Shown: positions 26,086-35,460 of the stretch, piece by piece
Position numbering within the stretch: position 1 is the first letter of the stretch
Layout of the letters: the number at the start of each line of letters is the position of its first letter
NCBI RefSeq assembly: GCF_020178975.1
Contig: NZ_JAHXBU010000016.1
Location: forward strand, 1 to 42,503
Direction: 5' to 3'
Origin: Cesiribacter sp. SM1
Lineage (GTDB): Bacteria > Bacteroidota > Bacteroidia > Cytophagales > Cyclobacteriaceae
DNA: 42,503 nt
Made by a program: the position numbers and the translations under genes
Notes under the pieces: generated by a model
Told to the model about the DNA's origin: nothing
The model's input: only the letters and a program-made list of their open reading frames with translations
Databases searched by the model: none

Positions 26086-26755
26086 TAGATGCGGTGGTAA
26101 TGAGGAATTCACAAGGAAAGAAATTGCTGGTGTCTCACTCCCGCCCACCGGCCATGTGGAGAAAGCCTGTTCATTGCGTTCGTTCCTCCCTGCATTCACA
26201 CGCTTTCTCCACCGCACGCAAGCGTAGCACAGTTTTTCGTTCCGCTGCGCTGCTCTCCTCTCCAAACCGCACTACCCTTGCCCTGCCTCCCCGCAGCCAG
26301 GCCGCCTGATGGAGCAAGGGCTGCAAGCAAAGCGGGATACAGGATTGTTATTAATTCGCAGAAAACCATAGGTTTATGGGTGGAGACAATATTGCCTTTA
26401 ATATCGACACCCACCCTTAAGAAAGCTTGCAGATACAGAAATTTGTCTACCCTGGTGTCTACATCTGTAGGTGAGAGAAAGGATACAGAAGTTTAGGAAT
26501 GCAGCTAAAAAGCTAAATTAGGTCTGATGCAGCTTTTCCGCTTCTGTGATACAATACTAATACTTTAGAAGAAATGGAAATATCCCGGAAATTTTCAGCT
26601 TACATCTATCGTTATGATGATGTAAGGATGTTATTAGCTGTGGATGTGGTGGTTAACTTAAGGGTCCATTTCCCGTAAAGAATATAAGCCGGGGAAGGTT
26701 TCCTTAAGTTGTCATTCCTTTCCTATATTTACGTACCTTTTGTCCAAAGCAGACC
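26086..26755. other. intergenic region without a recognised gene
   Basis: No coding frame here looks real. The first half is C-rich and the second half AT-richer. TATATTTAC at about 26733-26741, upstream of the small ORF, loosely resembles the Bacteroidota -7 element (TAnnTTTG). This is weak evidence only. Confidence 0.35.
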
Positions 26756-26935
26756 ATGAGAATAATTGATAAATATAAAAAATTACAGGATGATCGCTTC
26801 GTGGTAGCGATGATCTCGGAATCTGTCTATGGTACCATGGTCTTAGAGGATCAAAAAGTCCCTATGGCAAAGGTTAAAGAAATTGTTCAGAAGACGCATA
26901 AACGCAAAAAGCGAGCACGCTTAGAGTTGGCGTAG
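26756..26935 (+). CDS. small basic protein, convergent with fic
   Basis: A 59-aa ORF: MRIIDKYKKLQDDRFVVAMI, continuing through VYGTMVLEDQKVPMAKVKEI to a strongly basic tail (THKRKKRARLELA). The hydrophobic and charged periodicity looks coding. It overlaps the 3' end of the Fic gene tail-to-tail by 15 nt. Family not recognised. It may be a nucleic-acid-binding protein or a partner of Fic, but opposite orientation is unusual for a toxin-antitoxin pair. Confidence 0.5.
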   Translation: MRIIDKYKKLQDDRFVVAMISESVYGTMVLEDQKVPMAKVKEIVQKTHKRKKRARLELA

Positions 26936-27505
26936 TTGTCGCTTAATAATATTTTCAAGAGGCTGATAATCATGGTTGTCAGCCTTTTTTACTGCCTGTA
27001 TGTATTCTTCCCTTGAAGTGCCTTCCCGGTGATAAATCTGCACAGCCTCATACCCGTGCATATATGCAATCAAGTTAGTCACCAATCGAGCTGTTCTGCC
27101 ATTGCCGTTATTAAAAGGATGAATCGCTAGTATCCTGTGGTGGGCGTAGGCTAATGCATACACCAGGTCATTTTCATTTTTTATGCTATTGATGAGGTAC
27201 TGTAGCTGATCACTGAATTCAGCCATCAAGTTTGGGATCTTGCTGTAAGGAGGAGGCGTAAAGCTACCCACAGTGACATCAACAAATCTTAATTTTCCGG
27301 CCCATTCGTACAGGTGGCCAAAGGCTGTTTTATGAATTTCTAAAATCAGGTAGGTATCTATCTTGGTGTCAGTATCATAATGAAGCAGGCTTTCTTCTGC
27401 TTCAGCGACTCCCTGGGCTTCAGCAAGATTAATGGCTTCCGTTGTGTTGAGTCCAAGTAAATTCTCCTCAATGTTACTCCCTGTTGTAGTATGGTCTCTT
27501 TCCAA
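26921..27505 (-). CDS. fic: Fic/DOC-family AMPylase with N-terminal inhibitory motif
   Basis: This 194-aa protein contains the Fic catalytic motif HPFNNGNGRTAR (residues 129-140), which transfers AMP (or another nucleotide group) to target hydroxyls. SNIEEN at residues 10-15 fits the inhibitory helix pattern [S/T]xxxE[G/N] in the N-terminal position, so the enzyme should be self-inhibited (class II-like). The flap region TPPPYSKIPNLM is present. The start codon is TTG at 27505; an upstream in-frame stop limits alternatives. Probably a regulated toxin or signalling enzyme carried as cargo by the conjugative element. Confidence 0.9.
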   Translation of the reverse strand: MERDHTTTGSNIEENLLGLNTTEAINLAEAQGVAEAEESLLHYDTDTKIDTYLILEIHKTAFGHLYEWAGKLRFVDVTVGSFTPPPYSKIPNLMAEFSDQLQYLINSIKNENDLVYALAYAHHRILAIHPFNNGNGRTARLVTNLIAYMHGYEAVQIYHREGTSREEYIQAVKKADNHDYQPLENIIKRQLRQL

Positions 27506-28250
27506 GGTTATCAGCTAGCTTGTGTTGGTTCTATATTAGCAAAAAGCCTGGAATTACCGGGCTACTTTGTTAAGACTTTTTGGGTGATATGATAGGGTAA
27601 AATTCGGGTGTAAAATACCTGTGGCAACAGCGTTGAAAAAAAGAGCAAGAAAGCATTTGAAAAGAGGGTGTCGACAGCCTTCTCGGGCCTGTGGTGGCTG
27701 ATATTAGTGTGAGGGTGTCGACAACTGCACTTCCAAGGCCCCTGGCATCTACAAATGTGTATCCTTCCAAGTGTCTATATCTACTTATTAGCATGGAAAT
27801 AGCCTGAAAAGTGTTGAATGACACGAATAAGGGTGCTTTGATGGCTTCATGCAGAAGTATAGTAGTCCTGCTGGCTGTACCAGTACAGCTACGCAATGGC
27901 GAAAGAGATTCTTTGAAGGGATGGAATTGGCCCTTTTCGATGTTAGTCATCAGTTTTATCGCTGGGAAAAAAACGTTTCTGCTACAGGTTGCTGCTGAAT
28001 AGTGAAAAAAATAAAAAATTCTTAAAAAATTTTTTAGATCTCCAAACCAGATCAAAAACCATCAAAATAAATTAAGTGCAATTATTGTCTGATGCTAAAA
28101 GCGCCTATTTGCGCACTTCTGACTGATACTTTTATTCCTGAATAGCCTCTTTTAAAGGTTTTATAGACCTCTTGTTGTGCTGGTGATTTGTGTTAAAGCA
28201 AATTTTTGCGCACATTTATTCTGTAGGTCATTATTTGAAAAGTTATATTT
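27506..28250. other. intergenic region ahead of the tra operon
   Basis: No convincing gene. The minus-strand frame at 27570-28055 lacks recognisable features. A 13-bp direct repeat GAGGGTGTCGACA occurs at 27665-27677 and 27712-27724, each containing the palindrome GTCGAC. TTTGCGCAC appears twice (near 28110 and 28205). These could be regulator sites for the conjugation operon. Confidence 0.35.
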
Positions 28251-28838
28251 ATGGAGTCGTATTTTTTAGCCAGGGATTCCAGGTTGTGGCCCGTTGCTGG
28301 AGAAGGGGGAGGGATGAACGCTGCAGCACAGGGAGTGTTACTTGCTGCTGAAACGCCTGACGTGATGCAAGGCTTACTGATGCTGTTACTGCTGCTCTTT
28401 CTTTTTCCCATGGCCAGGCGGCTATATCGGAATTGCTGTTCCCGAAGGCTGGCAGCCCGAATGAGGGGCCATAACCATCCTGCCATTCCTGCTATTACTT
28501 ACCCCTCTGCCCGGCATCCACCCTCCCCTGAAAAGGGAAAGCAAAAAAAGCACACGGCAGCAGCATCTGCAGCAGTTCCATCCCCGGAAGCTTTCCAGGG
28601 AAGAGATTCTTCGGAAGAACCTCCTCCCAAAGTGGATGCTCCCAAAGTGGATGCTCCCGGAGTGGATGCTCCCGGAGTGGATGCTCCCGGAGTGGATACT
28701 GCGGGTAATGAGGAAACACGAACTGAAATCCAGGGGGGCACCACCTCGGCAACAGAAGAACTCCATGATACGGATGCTGCCGCAGAGCTGGACGATTATA
28801 CCTTCTACAGCCTGCTCGACAGGATGGATATAGAATAG
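28251..28838 (+). CDS. membrane protein with repeat region, first gene of the tra operon
   Basis: This 195-aa protein has a hydrophobic segment (~41-54, GLLMLLLLLFLFP) followed by a basic stretch and a long hydrophilic tail. The tail holds tandem KVDAP/GVDAP pentapeptides encoded by five 15-bp units, then an acidic C-terminus (AAAELDDYTFYSLLDRMDIE). ATG 28251 or the internal ATG at 28314 (MNAAAQG) could be the start. It lies 30 nt before the TraE-like gene, so it is probably part of the transfer operon. No family recognised. Confidence 0.6.
   Translation: MESYFLARDSRLWPVAGEGGGMNAAAQGVLLAAETPDVMQGLLMLLLLLFLFPMARRLYRNCCSRRLAARMRGHNHPAIPAITYPSARHPPSPEKGKQKKHTAAASAAVPSPEAFQGRDSSEEPPPKVDAPKVDAPGVDAPGVDAPGVDTAGNEETRTEIQGGTTSATEELHDTDAAAELDDYTFYSLLDRMDIE
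28627..28701. repeat. five 15-bp tandem repeats in the leading tra gene
   Basis: Units are CCCAAAGTGGATGCT (two), CCCGGAGTGGATGCT (two) and CCCGGAGTGGATACT (one). They are in frame and encode P-[KG]-VDA. The reverse complement of the GG-type unit equals the dsbD repeat unit at 13 of 15 positions. Confidence 0.85.
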
Positions 28839-28868
28839 ACTTTTTTTTCACCATAATCTGTAAGTGCT

Positions 28869-29129
28869 ATGAAACTATTATTTATTCTGCTGCAGCAGCA
28901 GACTACGGTGGCCCTGGAGGACTTTTCCGCCTTTGTCCTCATGGCCGTTAACATCATCTTTATCATCATCCTGGCACTGGGGCTTATCAACACCGTCAGG
29001 AAATTTATCATGAGCGACCCCGGCGCCATGAGCAGCCTTGGACAACTGGTGATCGGTGTGATCGTCTTCCTGGTCTTCAACATCTTCAAAGATGATCTTA
29101 CCGGCATTTTCGGGGAGTTTGGCCTATGA
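28869..29129 (+). CDS. TraE/VirB2-like small membrane protein
   Basis: This 86-aa protein has two membrane segments (~19-41 and ~56-72) joined by a short polar loop, RKFIMSDPGAMSSLG, similar in layout to the CTnDOT TraE (DUF4134) pilin-like proteins. It overlaps the next gene by 4 nt (ATGA), a translationally coupled arrangement. Position just before TraF- and TraG-like genes supports a VirB2-like pilus or channel subunit. Confidence 0.65.
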   Translation: MKLLFILLQQQTTVALEDFSAFVLMAVNIIFIIILALGLINTVRKFIMSDPGAMSSLGQLVIGVIVFLVFNIFKDDLTGIFGEFGL

Positions 29130-29461
29130 GAACCTATCCCGCTATCGAACGCAAAAGCATCATCCTCGGCATGCCTGCAGGCGACCTGATGCTCTTGCTC
29201 TGCGTGCTCGTCGTCCTCGTTCTGCTGGGCGGAATTATGGGTACTTTCTTTCAGGTATCGAAGTACTACTACTTCGGCTCCCTGCTCTCCGTAATTGTCC
29301 TGCAGTTTGTTCTGCGCTACCTGCACCGCAGGCGGCACCCCAGCTTCCTGGCCTCCTGGATATCCTACTATTTCCTGCAGGCCCGCCGCATTACCATCAC
29401 AGCGAAACCAGGCTGCCATGAAAACAAATCCCGGAACTGCAAGCGGGAAACCCGCCGCTAA
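29126..29461 (+). CDS. TraF/VirB3-like conjugation protein
   Basis: This 111-aa protein begins MRTYPAIERKSIILGMPAGD, then has two close membrane segments (~20-62) and a basic C-terminus. This matches the DUF4133/TraF layout that occupies the VirB3 position. It lies between the TraE-like and TraG-like genes and overlaps the TraG start by 44 nt. The last ~25 residues are read through the start of traG. Confidence 0.68.
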   Translation: MRTYPAIERKSIILGMPAGDLMLLLCVLVVLVLLGGIMGTFFQVSKYYYFGSLLSVIVLQFVLRYLHRRRHPSFLASWISYYFLQARRITITAKPGCHENKSRNCKRETRR

Positions 29462-31913
29462 GAAAATGGCTGCTTTTCACCAGCTGATGCCGGTATATGC
29501 CATGGAAGGTCATAAACTGATCTTCAGGGACGGCCGTATTGCCCTGGGCTTTGCCATGGAAGGCGTTGAAGCAGAGCAGTGGACGGAAGACCAGTACCGG
29601 CAGTTGAACCTGCTTTTAGCAGGAGCTCTGAAACCTCTGCCAGTGGGCACAGTCGTACAACGGCTGGATTTCTTTTACGACCAGGCTTACCGGAACTATC
29701 AAAAAGATGGTGCTTACTTTCAGGGAAAGGCTGATGCTCACTTCATGGATCGGCTGATGCTGTTCCAGCAGAGCTACCTGTTCATCACCTTTCCTCCGGA
29801 AAAAAGCGATTCACGCAGCAGCCCGACGAACAACCTTTTCGTGCAGCTACACCGGCGGATCTTTGATAACCCCCTTGCCGGTATCGGAAAGCGGCTGGAA
29901 GAGGGGGAGGGCCTGGCCCTTGAACTGGCAGCTGCCCTGGAGACGGCCGGCGGCATCAGCCTGAAAAGGCTCCTGGATGATGAACTGTACAAGCTGTACC
30001 TGCAGTACTTTAACCTGACATTCGACACAGCCCCCGCCACTTTTCAGCGGCCCATCCACAACCACCACCAGTCACTGGCAGTGGGCGAAAAAAAGCTGCG
30101 GGTGTTAAGCCTGTCAGGACAGGGATCACAGGTGCTGGATGCAGTGCGCAACGGCTATGGTGTAAACGTACCGATGATCTACCCGCTTACGCAGGCCCTG
30201 CAGTTTCCCCATATCCTTAGCCAGAACATCTTCATCGAAGACACAGACACCTGCCTAAAGCAACTGGACCGGGAAAAGAAGATCAACAGCTCCCTGCACT
30301 TTCTGGCGACCCAGGACAACCGCATCAAGTCCGCCGAAATCGATGCGTTCACGGCAGAGGTGCGGGGCAACAACCGGCAGTTGGTGTCCCTGAACCTGAC
30401 CCTGCTGCTGTATGATTCTGATGACAGGCGCCTGCAGCAGTGCCTGGAAAAAGCTGTTACCGCTTTCCGACAGGTGGGGGGATGCGAATGCCTGGTAGAG
30501 TCTTATGATGCGGCAAGCCTGTACTTTGCCAAAGCCCCGGGCAATGCAGCCCAGAACTACCGCTGGCTGCTGATGCCTGCCTACTATGCGGTTACCTTTG
30601 CACACTTCACCACCAACTACCACAGCAGCGAGGAAGGTGAATTGCTGTGTGACCGTTACCGTAATCCGCTCCGGGTAAACCTGTTCAATACCCGCCTGAA
30701 TAATCAGAACTGCCTGGTGATCGGCCCTTCCGGTTCGGGCAAGTCTTATACCATGGGCAACTTTATCTGCCAGCGCTTTGAGCGGGGTGATAGCCAGATC
30801 ATCATCGATGTGGGGGGAACCTATAAAAATGTAATCGAGAGCCTGGTGGGGCTGGAGGCATACTTTGAGTATGACCTGGCAAGCCCCCTGTCCTTTAATC
30901 CTTTTCTGATTGAACGGCAGGCAGGGCGGTGGATGCTTGGCGGCGACAAGCTTAATTTCCTGACAGCCCTGCTGGCCATTTTGTGGAAAGGCCCTTGCGG
31001 AGCCCCGGCTCAGGGAAACAAAGCACTCTTAAGCCCGGCAGAAAGGGCCATTCTGGTGAGGCTGATCCCTGCTTACTATGATTTCCTGAACGGAGAAAAG
31101 CAACGGCAGACGCTTCCTTCACTGGCTGGCTTTTATCACTGGTTCAGGTGCTACCACCGCACCCATGCAGAGCAGGAAGAATACCGCACGGAAATGCAGT
31201 TCTTCAATGTGGCACAGTTCCTGGTGGTGCTCCGGCCCTTTGTAGAGGGTGAGTACAGGCGGGTGTTAAATGCCTCCCGCGAACTGGACATCTCGGACCT
31301 GCCGCTGGTGTGCTTCGACATGGCCCGCATCAAATCAGATCCCGGCCTCTACCCGGTTATTTCCATGCTGATCACAGAGCTGGCGCTCGACCAGGTGCGC
31401 AAGTTTCCCAATGACCGGAAGTATCTCTACATGGATGAGGCCTGGTCCATGCTCTCCGATGCCATGGGCGAATGGGTGGAAAGCATGTACCGCACCATCC
31501 GTAAGAACAACGGAGCAATGTGCATCATCACCCAGGGGATCGATGAGATCATCGGCTCCCCGGTAGGGGCAGCCATCATTCAAAATGCCCAGACCCAGAT
31601 CATCCTCAACCATACGGATGGAAGCCAGGTGAAAAAACTGGCCCTCCACCTGGGTTTTACCTCCCACGAGCTTGATAAGATCCACTCTCTGCGCATCGGG
31701 AAAAATTACCGCGAGCTTTTCATCAAACAGGGCGATACGGCCAAGGTCTACTGCCTGGAGGTGTCGCCCCACCTGGATGCGGTGCTCTCCTCCAAACCGG
31801 CAGAGCGCAACTACCTGCGTAAGCTCACGGAACAGTTCAGGGGTAACATTCACCATGCCGTGAACCAGTACGTGGAGGACCGGCAGCTGAAGAAAGGAGT
31901 ATTCTATGAATAA
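29418..31913 (+). CDS. traG: TraG-type conjugation ATPase (VirB4-like)
   Basis: From ATG 29418 (MKTNPGTASGKPAAKKMAAF) this is an 831-aa VirB4-class ATPase. Walker A is GPSGSGKS at residues ~436-443, Walker B is YLYMDEAWS near residue 670, and ITQGIDEIIGSPVGAAIIQN resembles the conserved C-terminal helicase-like motif. It powers assembly and transport of the conjugative type IV system at the inner membrane. An upstream extension from 29295 overlaps traF in a different frame and is unlikely. Its end overlaps the next gene by 8 nt. Confidence 0.92.
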   Translation: MKTNPGTASGKPAAKKMAAFHQLMPVYAMEGHKLIFRDGRIALGFAMEGVEAEQWTEDQYRQLNLLLAGALKPLPVGTVVQRLDFFYDQAYRNYQKDGAYFQGKADAHFMDRLMLFQQSYLFITFPPEKSDSRSSPTNNLFVQLHRRIFDNPLAGIGKRLEEGEGLALELAAALETAGGISLKRLLDDELYKLYLQYFNLTFDTAPATFQRPIHNHHQSLAVGEKKLRVLSLSGQGSQVLDAVRNGYGVNVPMIYPLTQALQFPHILSQNIFIEDTDTCLKQLDREKKINSSLHFLATQDNRIKSAEIDAFTAEVRGNNRQLVSLNLTLLLYDSDDRRLQQCLEKAVTAFRQVGGCECLVESYDAASLYFAKAPGNAAQNYRWLLMPAYYAVTFAHFTTNYHSSEEGELLCDRYRNPLRVNLFNTRLNNQNCLVIGPSGSGKSYTMGNFICQRFERGDSQIIIDVGGTYKNVIESLVGLEAYFEYDLASPLSFNPFLIERQAGRWMLGGDKLNFLTALLAILWKGPCGAPAQGNKALLSPAERAILVRLIPAYYDFLNGEKQRQTLPSLAGFYHWFRCYHRTHAEQEEYRTEMQFFNVAQFLVVLRPFVEGEYRRVLNASRELDISDLPLVCFDMARIKSDPGLYPVISMLITELALDQVRKFPNDRKYLYMDEAWSMLSDAMGEWVESMYRTIRKNNGAMCIITQGIDEIIGSPVGAAIIQNAQTQIILNHTDGSQVKKLALHLGFTSHELDKIHSLRIGKNYRELFIKQGDTAKVYCLEVSPHLDAVLSSKPAERNYLRKLTEQFRGNIHHAVNQYVEDRQLKKGVFYE

Positions 31914-32916
31914 TATTTCCATTAATCCCAGTTTCCTGGCCATCATTAAGGAGATGGCCAGTGTGGTGCAGTTTCCCTGTATCCTGCTGATCCATACGCT
32001 GATGGCCGTCACCCTCATCATTACACTGGCCAGGGGCTTTACAGCACGGGGAGGGGTTTCAGTTGACTATGGTGTTGTGGTGAGGAGTTTTATTCTGCTG
32101 GGGCTGCTTTATTTTTACCAGGAGCTGATGGAATTGATCAGTGGCACCATCGGCGCCTTTGCCGGATACCTGAACCAGCCTACCAATATTTATGCGGCGC
32201 TGGAGGATTTGCCGGGCGGAGAAGCATCGGTTACTGACCGCTCACTGACCGACTATGTGGAGGAAGCAGTGGACTACATCAATTCGTTCAACCTGCTTAG
32301 CCTGCTGCAGTCGGTTGCCCTCGGTGGGATAGCAAGCATTGCCCGGAAGCTGATGGAGTTGGTCCGGCAAACACTGCTGGGCCTGCTCTATGTCACAGGA
32401 CCGATCGCTATCAGTTTAAGTGTGCTGCCCTTTTTCGGGCAGCTGGTACAGAAGTGGTTTCAGAACTACCTGGCCGTGCAGTGCTGGAGCATCACCCTCA
32501 TCATCCTGGACAACATCGTCGTCCTGTACCGGCACCTAAGCCAGCACCGCCTGGGGCTGATGCATGGACTATCGGTGTCGGAGGCGGCGGAGAAGCTGGA
32601 CATGATCCTGATCACCCTGGTCATTGCCATGTTGTACTTCATGGTGCCCTATATCACCTCCCTCTTTATCGGGCAGGCACAAAGTGCGCTCTACCCCTCC
32701 CGGGTACTGGCGACGGGGGCTGGTGCGGCAGTTCTCACGGCCCAGGGTGCTGCTGTGCTGGGGGGTGTCACAAGTATGGCATCAGGTGCCGCTTCGACCA
32801 TCAGTGAAACGTGGAAAGACAGATTTTCCAGGGAAGAAGACAGTAGCAGCCCCGGAGCAGAGCCGCCTTCTGCTTCCCGTGGCGGTACCGGGCAGTCCAT
32901 CCCTGTTCGGCAATAG
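31906..32916 (+). CDS. TraJ-like polytopic membrane protein (VirB6-like)
   Basis: This 336-aa protein has multiple membrane segments (~25-45, ~60-80, ~140-185, ~200-215, ~235-258) and a small-residue-rich C-terminal segment (ATGAGAAVLTAQGAAVLGG) before a Ser/Pro-rich tail. Position between the VirB4-like ATPase and the TraK-like gene fits CTnDOT TraJ, the VirB6-type inner-membrane channel component. Translational coupling to traG is likely through the 8-nt overlap. Confidence 0.78.
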   Translation: MNNISINPSFLAIIKEMASVVQFPCILLIHTLMAVTLIITLARGFTARGGVSVDYGVVVRSFILLGLLYFYQELMELISGTIGAFAGYLNQPTNIYAALEDLPGGEASVTDRSLTDYVEEAVDYINSFNLLSLLQSVALGGIASIARKLMELVRQTLLGLLYVTGPIAISLSVLPFFGQLVQKWFQNYLAVQCWSITLIILDNIVVLYRHLSQHRLGLMHGLSVSEAAEKLDMILITLVIAMLYFMVPYITSLFIGQAQSALYPSRVLATGAGAAVLTAQGAAVLGGVTSMASGAASTISETWKDRFSREEDSSSPGAEPPSASRGGTGQSIPVRQ

Positions 32917-32948
32917 GCATATGAATGTAAAACCTTAACTTTTAGTGT

Positions 32949-33563
32949 ATGGCATCCTCTTTGAAAGATTTCGACAGCAGTTTTGAGGTGTTGAAGAAAA
33001 TCACCATCGGCACCATCCTGCTTTCCTTTTTGCTTATCCTGCTCCTGTGTACCTATGTGGTGCTGCAGGAGCGTAAAAAGAGTGAACGGGTCTATGTGGT
33101 GACTGATCTGGGAACGCTCCCTGCCATCCGGCAGCAGGAGCGGGAGATTTCTGTATACGAAGTGCGCAACCAGATAAAAACTTTTTTGCACACCATGTTT
33201 GCCCACCATGCTGCCAACTACCAGGAGCAGGTAGAGGCTGGTCTCCACCTGATCGATAAGGAAGGAGGGCAGCGCATTTTGCATGATTTTACCAGGGGTG
33301 AGGTTTACCAGAACTATGTGCGGCTGGGTACCCAAACGAGTGTTGTGGTTGATTCGGTGCTCATCGACATGAAAGCCCGGCCAATTGCTGGGCAGGCATT
33401 TGCCCGGCAGACGATCTACCTGGGCGAAAAGAAACGGGAGTTTCCCATCGGCGTCCGGTTTGAAGTGATCGAAACCTACCGCAGTGAACAGAACCCCTAC
33501 GGACTCCTCCTCCAGAAGTTCGATTACATCCTCTATGAGCCTAAAGTGGCTGCGGCGCATTAA
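32949..33563 (+). CDS. traK: TraK-like conjugation protein (VirB8-like)
   Basis: This 204-aa protein has a short cytoplasmic N-terminus, one membrane helix (~18-42, TIGTILLSFLLILLLCTYVV) and a periplasmic domain with SVYEVRNQIKTFLHTMFAHH. It ends in YGLLLQKFDYILYEPK. This is the layout of CTnDOT-type TraK, the VirB8-like scaffold of the channel. It follows the TraJ-like gene after 32 nt. Confidence 0.82.
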   Translation: MASSLKDFDSSFEVLKKITIGTILLSFLLILLLCTYVVLQERKKSERVYVVTDLGTLPAIRQQEREISVYEVRNQIKTFLHTMFAHHAANYQEQVEAGLHLIDKEGGQRILHDFTRGEVYQNYVRLGTQTSVVVDSVLIDMKARPIAGQAFARQTIYLGEKKREFPIGVRFEVIETYRSEQNPYGLLLQKFDYILYEPKVAAAH

Positions 33564-33599
33564 GACCGTGATTGTTTGTATGATACTTATTCATCGCTT

Positions 33600-34439
33600 A
33601 TGAAAACCTTTTTGTTCTTATTATTATGGATTCCCTTTGCCCTGGCTGCCCGCCAGCACCTGGTTGGGAATGTAGGCATTCGTGCCTATCCCGGTGCTGA
33701 TACAGTCTTTGTATCGGACACGGAAACCACGTACCTGATTTTTCCAGAGGAGGTTCAGCTGGTGGACATCGGCCGTACCGGTGAATATTTTGCCAGGATT
33801 GAAGGTAAAAGTGTATTCCTGAAAGCACGTAGCAAAACCTCCGGACCTACCAATATCTTTGTTCGGTTCGGAGGCGCCTACTACACGGCCAGGATCGCCT
33901 TTGCCCTCGTGCCGGCACAAAGCCTGTATGACTTCAGCAAGCAGCCAGCTGCTGGACAGGAGCCTTCTGGCGGCAGTCCGGTAGCTGCAGTACTCCTGGA
34001 AAAGCTGGCTCAGCAGGAGGCAGTCATGCAGAACAGGAGCCTCCGGCAGCGTGCTAGGCATGGCCTGGCGCTCCGGCTTATGCACTTACAGAATGACAGG
34101 CAGCTGCTCCTGCTGGGCATGTGCCTGGCAAACAATTCCTCCATCGATTACCGGCTGGACTTTGTAGGCTTCAGCTTTCAGGAAAAGCGGGGAAAACTGT
34201 TCTCCCGCAACAACAGCTATCGCAAGGAGGTGCGTCCTGTTGCAGAAATAGTACCGCAGCGCATCTCCGCCCTGGAGCAAGGCTCGTTGTATTATGCACT
34301 ACCTCTCTTTGCCATGACCCGGCGTGGCAGGCTGGAGATCCTGATCCGCGAACAGGAGGGGGCCAGACTGCTGCGCATAAAAGTCCCTGCCCGCCTGATC
34401 AACAAAGCGCCCCTTTATGCGGATGGCCATGGACACTAA
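33600..34439 (+). CDS. traN: TraN-like conjugation protein (DUF4138, VirB9-like)
   Basis: From ATG 33600 this is a 279-aa protein with a signal peptide (MKTFLFLLLWIPFALAA). The mature part shows the DUF4138 pattern: TTYLIFPEEVQLVDIGRTGE, then FLKARSKTSGPTNIFVRFGG, and a later MCLANNSSIDYRLDFVGFSF. DUF4138 proteins fill the VirB9 role in the outer-membrane part of the channel. Its end overlaps the TraM-like gene by 23 nt. Here traN precedes traM, the reverse of CTnDOT. Confidence 0.83.
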   Translation: MKTFLFLLLWIPFALAARQHLVGNVGIRAYPGADTVFVSDTETTYLIFPEEVQLVDIGRTGEYFARIEGKSVFLKARSKTSGPTNIFVRFGGAYYTARIAFALVPAQSLYDFSKQPAAGQEPSGGSPVAAVLLEKLAQQEAVMQNRSLRQRARHGLALRLMHLQNDRQLLLLGMCLANNSSIDYRLDFVGFSFQEKRGKLFSRNNSYRKEVRPVAEIVPQRISALEQGSLYYALPLFAMTRRGRLEILIREQEGARLLRIKVPARLINKAPLYADGHGH

Positions 34440-35442
34440 GCAGGGAAGATGGCGGCAGTGGCTGCGGAAAAAGGGGTGGGTACTGGCCTTGGGTGTGGTG
34501 GGCCTTGCCCTGCTGGTGCTGTTTGGGTTCGCCAGCATAAGGCGCTACCAGGCAGCTACGCCGATTGCAAGTATCAAACCTGAGGTGCGGCTTCCCGGGG
34601 AGAGCCCCCCGGAGCAGGCGCTTTCAAAGGAGCCTTCAAGGCTGGAGCGTTACCACCGGGAGCTAGAGGAGGTTAAGAAGGAAAACGCCAGGCGCCGCCG
34701 CACCATGGAAACCATTGTGGCCATGGACTTCGGGCGCATGAGCCGGGAAGCCCCAGCCGCGGAAAGATCCGCAGACAGTACAGCTGTACCCGAAACTGCG
34801 GTAAAGCCTCCAACAGCACAACATTCCCGGATAGAGGAAGCGGTTGAATCTGATCTTCAATCCCCTGCAAATCCCCGCCCAGCCAGGTCACGGCAACAGC
34901 CGGTGGGGCATGCTGCCCCTGCCCGGCGGGAGGAAGCTCAGGCAGATCCTTTCTACACTGTCAGGCCGCAGCAATCTGCTGTTGTTGTGCCGCAGGAGCA
35001 GCAGGGGTTATTTCGTGCAGTGGTCCATGGTGATCAGCAACTGCAGCCACAGGCGACGCTGCTTCTGCGCCTGCTGGAGGAAATGCAGGTAGGCAAACAG
35101 CGCTTTCCAAGAAACAGTCTGCTCTATGGAAAGCTTAGCGGTTCCGGTGGCGGACGTATCAAAATCCGTATCCTGCGTGTGGATGCCGTGCCTGTACGCA
35201 TGCAGGTGTACGATCATGATTACCAGGAAGGGATTTTCTACCGTCAGGAGGAACCCCTGCCTTCGGCACTTGCGGAAAGCAGGGAGGATGCCATGAACCA
35301 GTTGCTGCATGCAGTGCCTTATGGCGGCGTGGCCGGAGGCCTGGCAGGGCTGGGGAGATCCTTCCTGCGGAAGAACAGGAAAGACAAATCCCTCTTCCTG
35401 GCGGACGGCTACCCGCTCTTTGTAGCCCCTGAACCACAATAA
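34417..35442 (+). CDS. traM: TraM-like conjugation protein (VirB10-like)
   Basis: This 341-aa protein has an N-terminal membrane helix (~20-42), a long Pro/Arg/Glu-rich periplasmic linker and a C-terminal conserved domain (~190-341). The domain includes LFRAVVHGDQQLQPQATLLL and IKIRILRVDAVPVRMQVYDH, the TraM signature. This is the VirB10-like protein spanning the envelope. Several in-frame ATGs lie at its start (34417, 34423, 34429). It overlaps traN and is followed by a TrbJ-like gene after 18 nt. Confidence 0.87.
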   Translation: MRMAMDTKQGRWRQWLRKKGWVLALGVVGLALLVLFGFASIRRYQAATPIASIKPEVRLPGESPPEQALSKEPSRLERYHRELEEVKKENARRRRTMETIVAMDFGRMSREAPAAERSADSTAVPETAVKPPTAQHSRIEEAVESDLQSPANPRPARSRQQPVGHAAPARREEAQADPFYTVRPQQSAVVVPQEQQGLFRAVVHGDQQLQPQATLLLRLLEEMQVGKQRFPRNSLLYGKLSGSGGGRIKIRILRVDAVPVRMQVYDHDYQEGIFYRQEEPLPSALAESREDAMNQLLHAVPYGGVAGGLAGLGRSFLRKNRKDKSLFLADGYPLFVAPEPQ

Positions 35443-35460
35443 ACCTTAAACTTTTAAGCG

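Noticed and set aside
27570-28055. 161-aa minus-strand frame before the tra operon
   Set aside because: No coherent domain, unlikely composition, and it contains short direct repeats better explained as non-coding.
28627-28701. 15-bp repeats considered as a CRISPR array
   Set aside because: Units are directly adjacent with no spacers and encode an in-frame peptide repeat.
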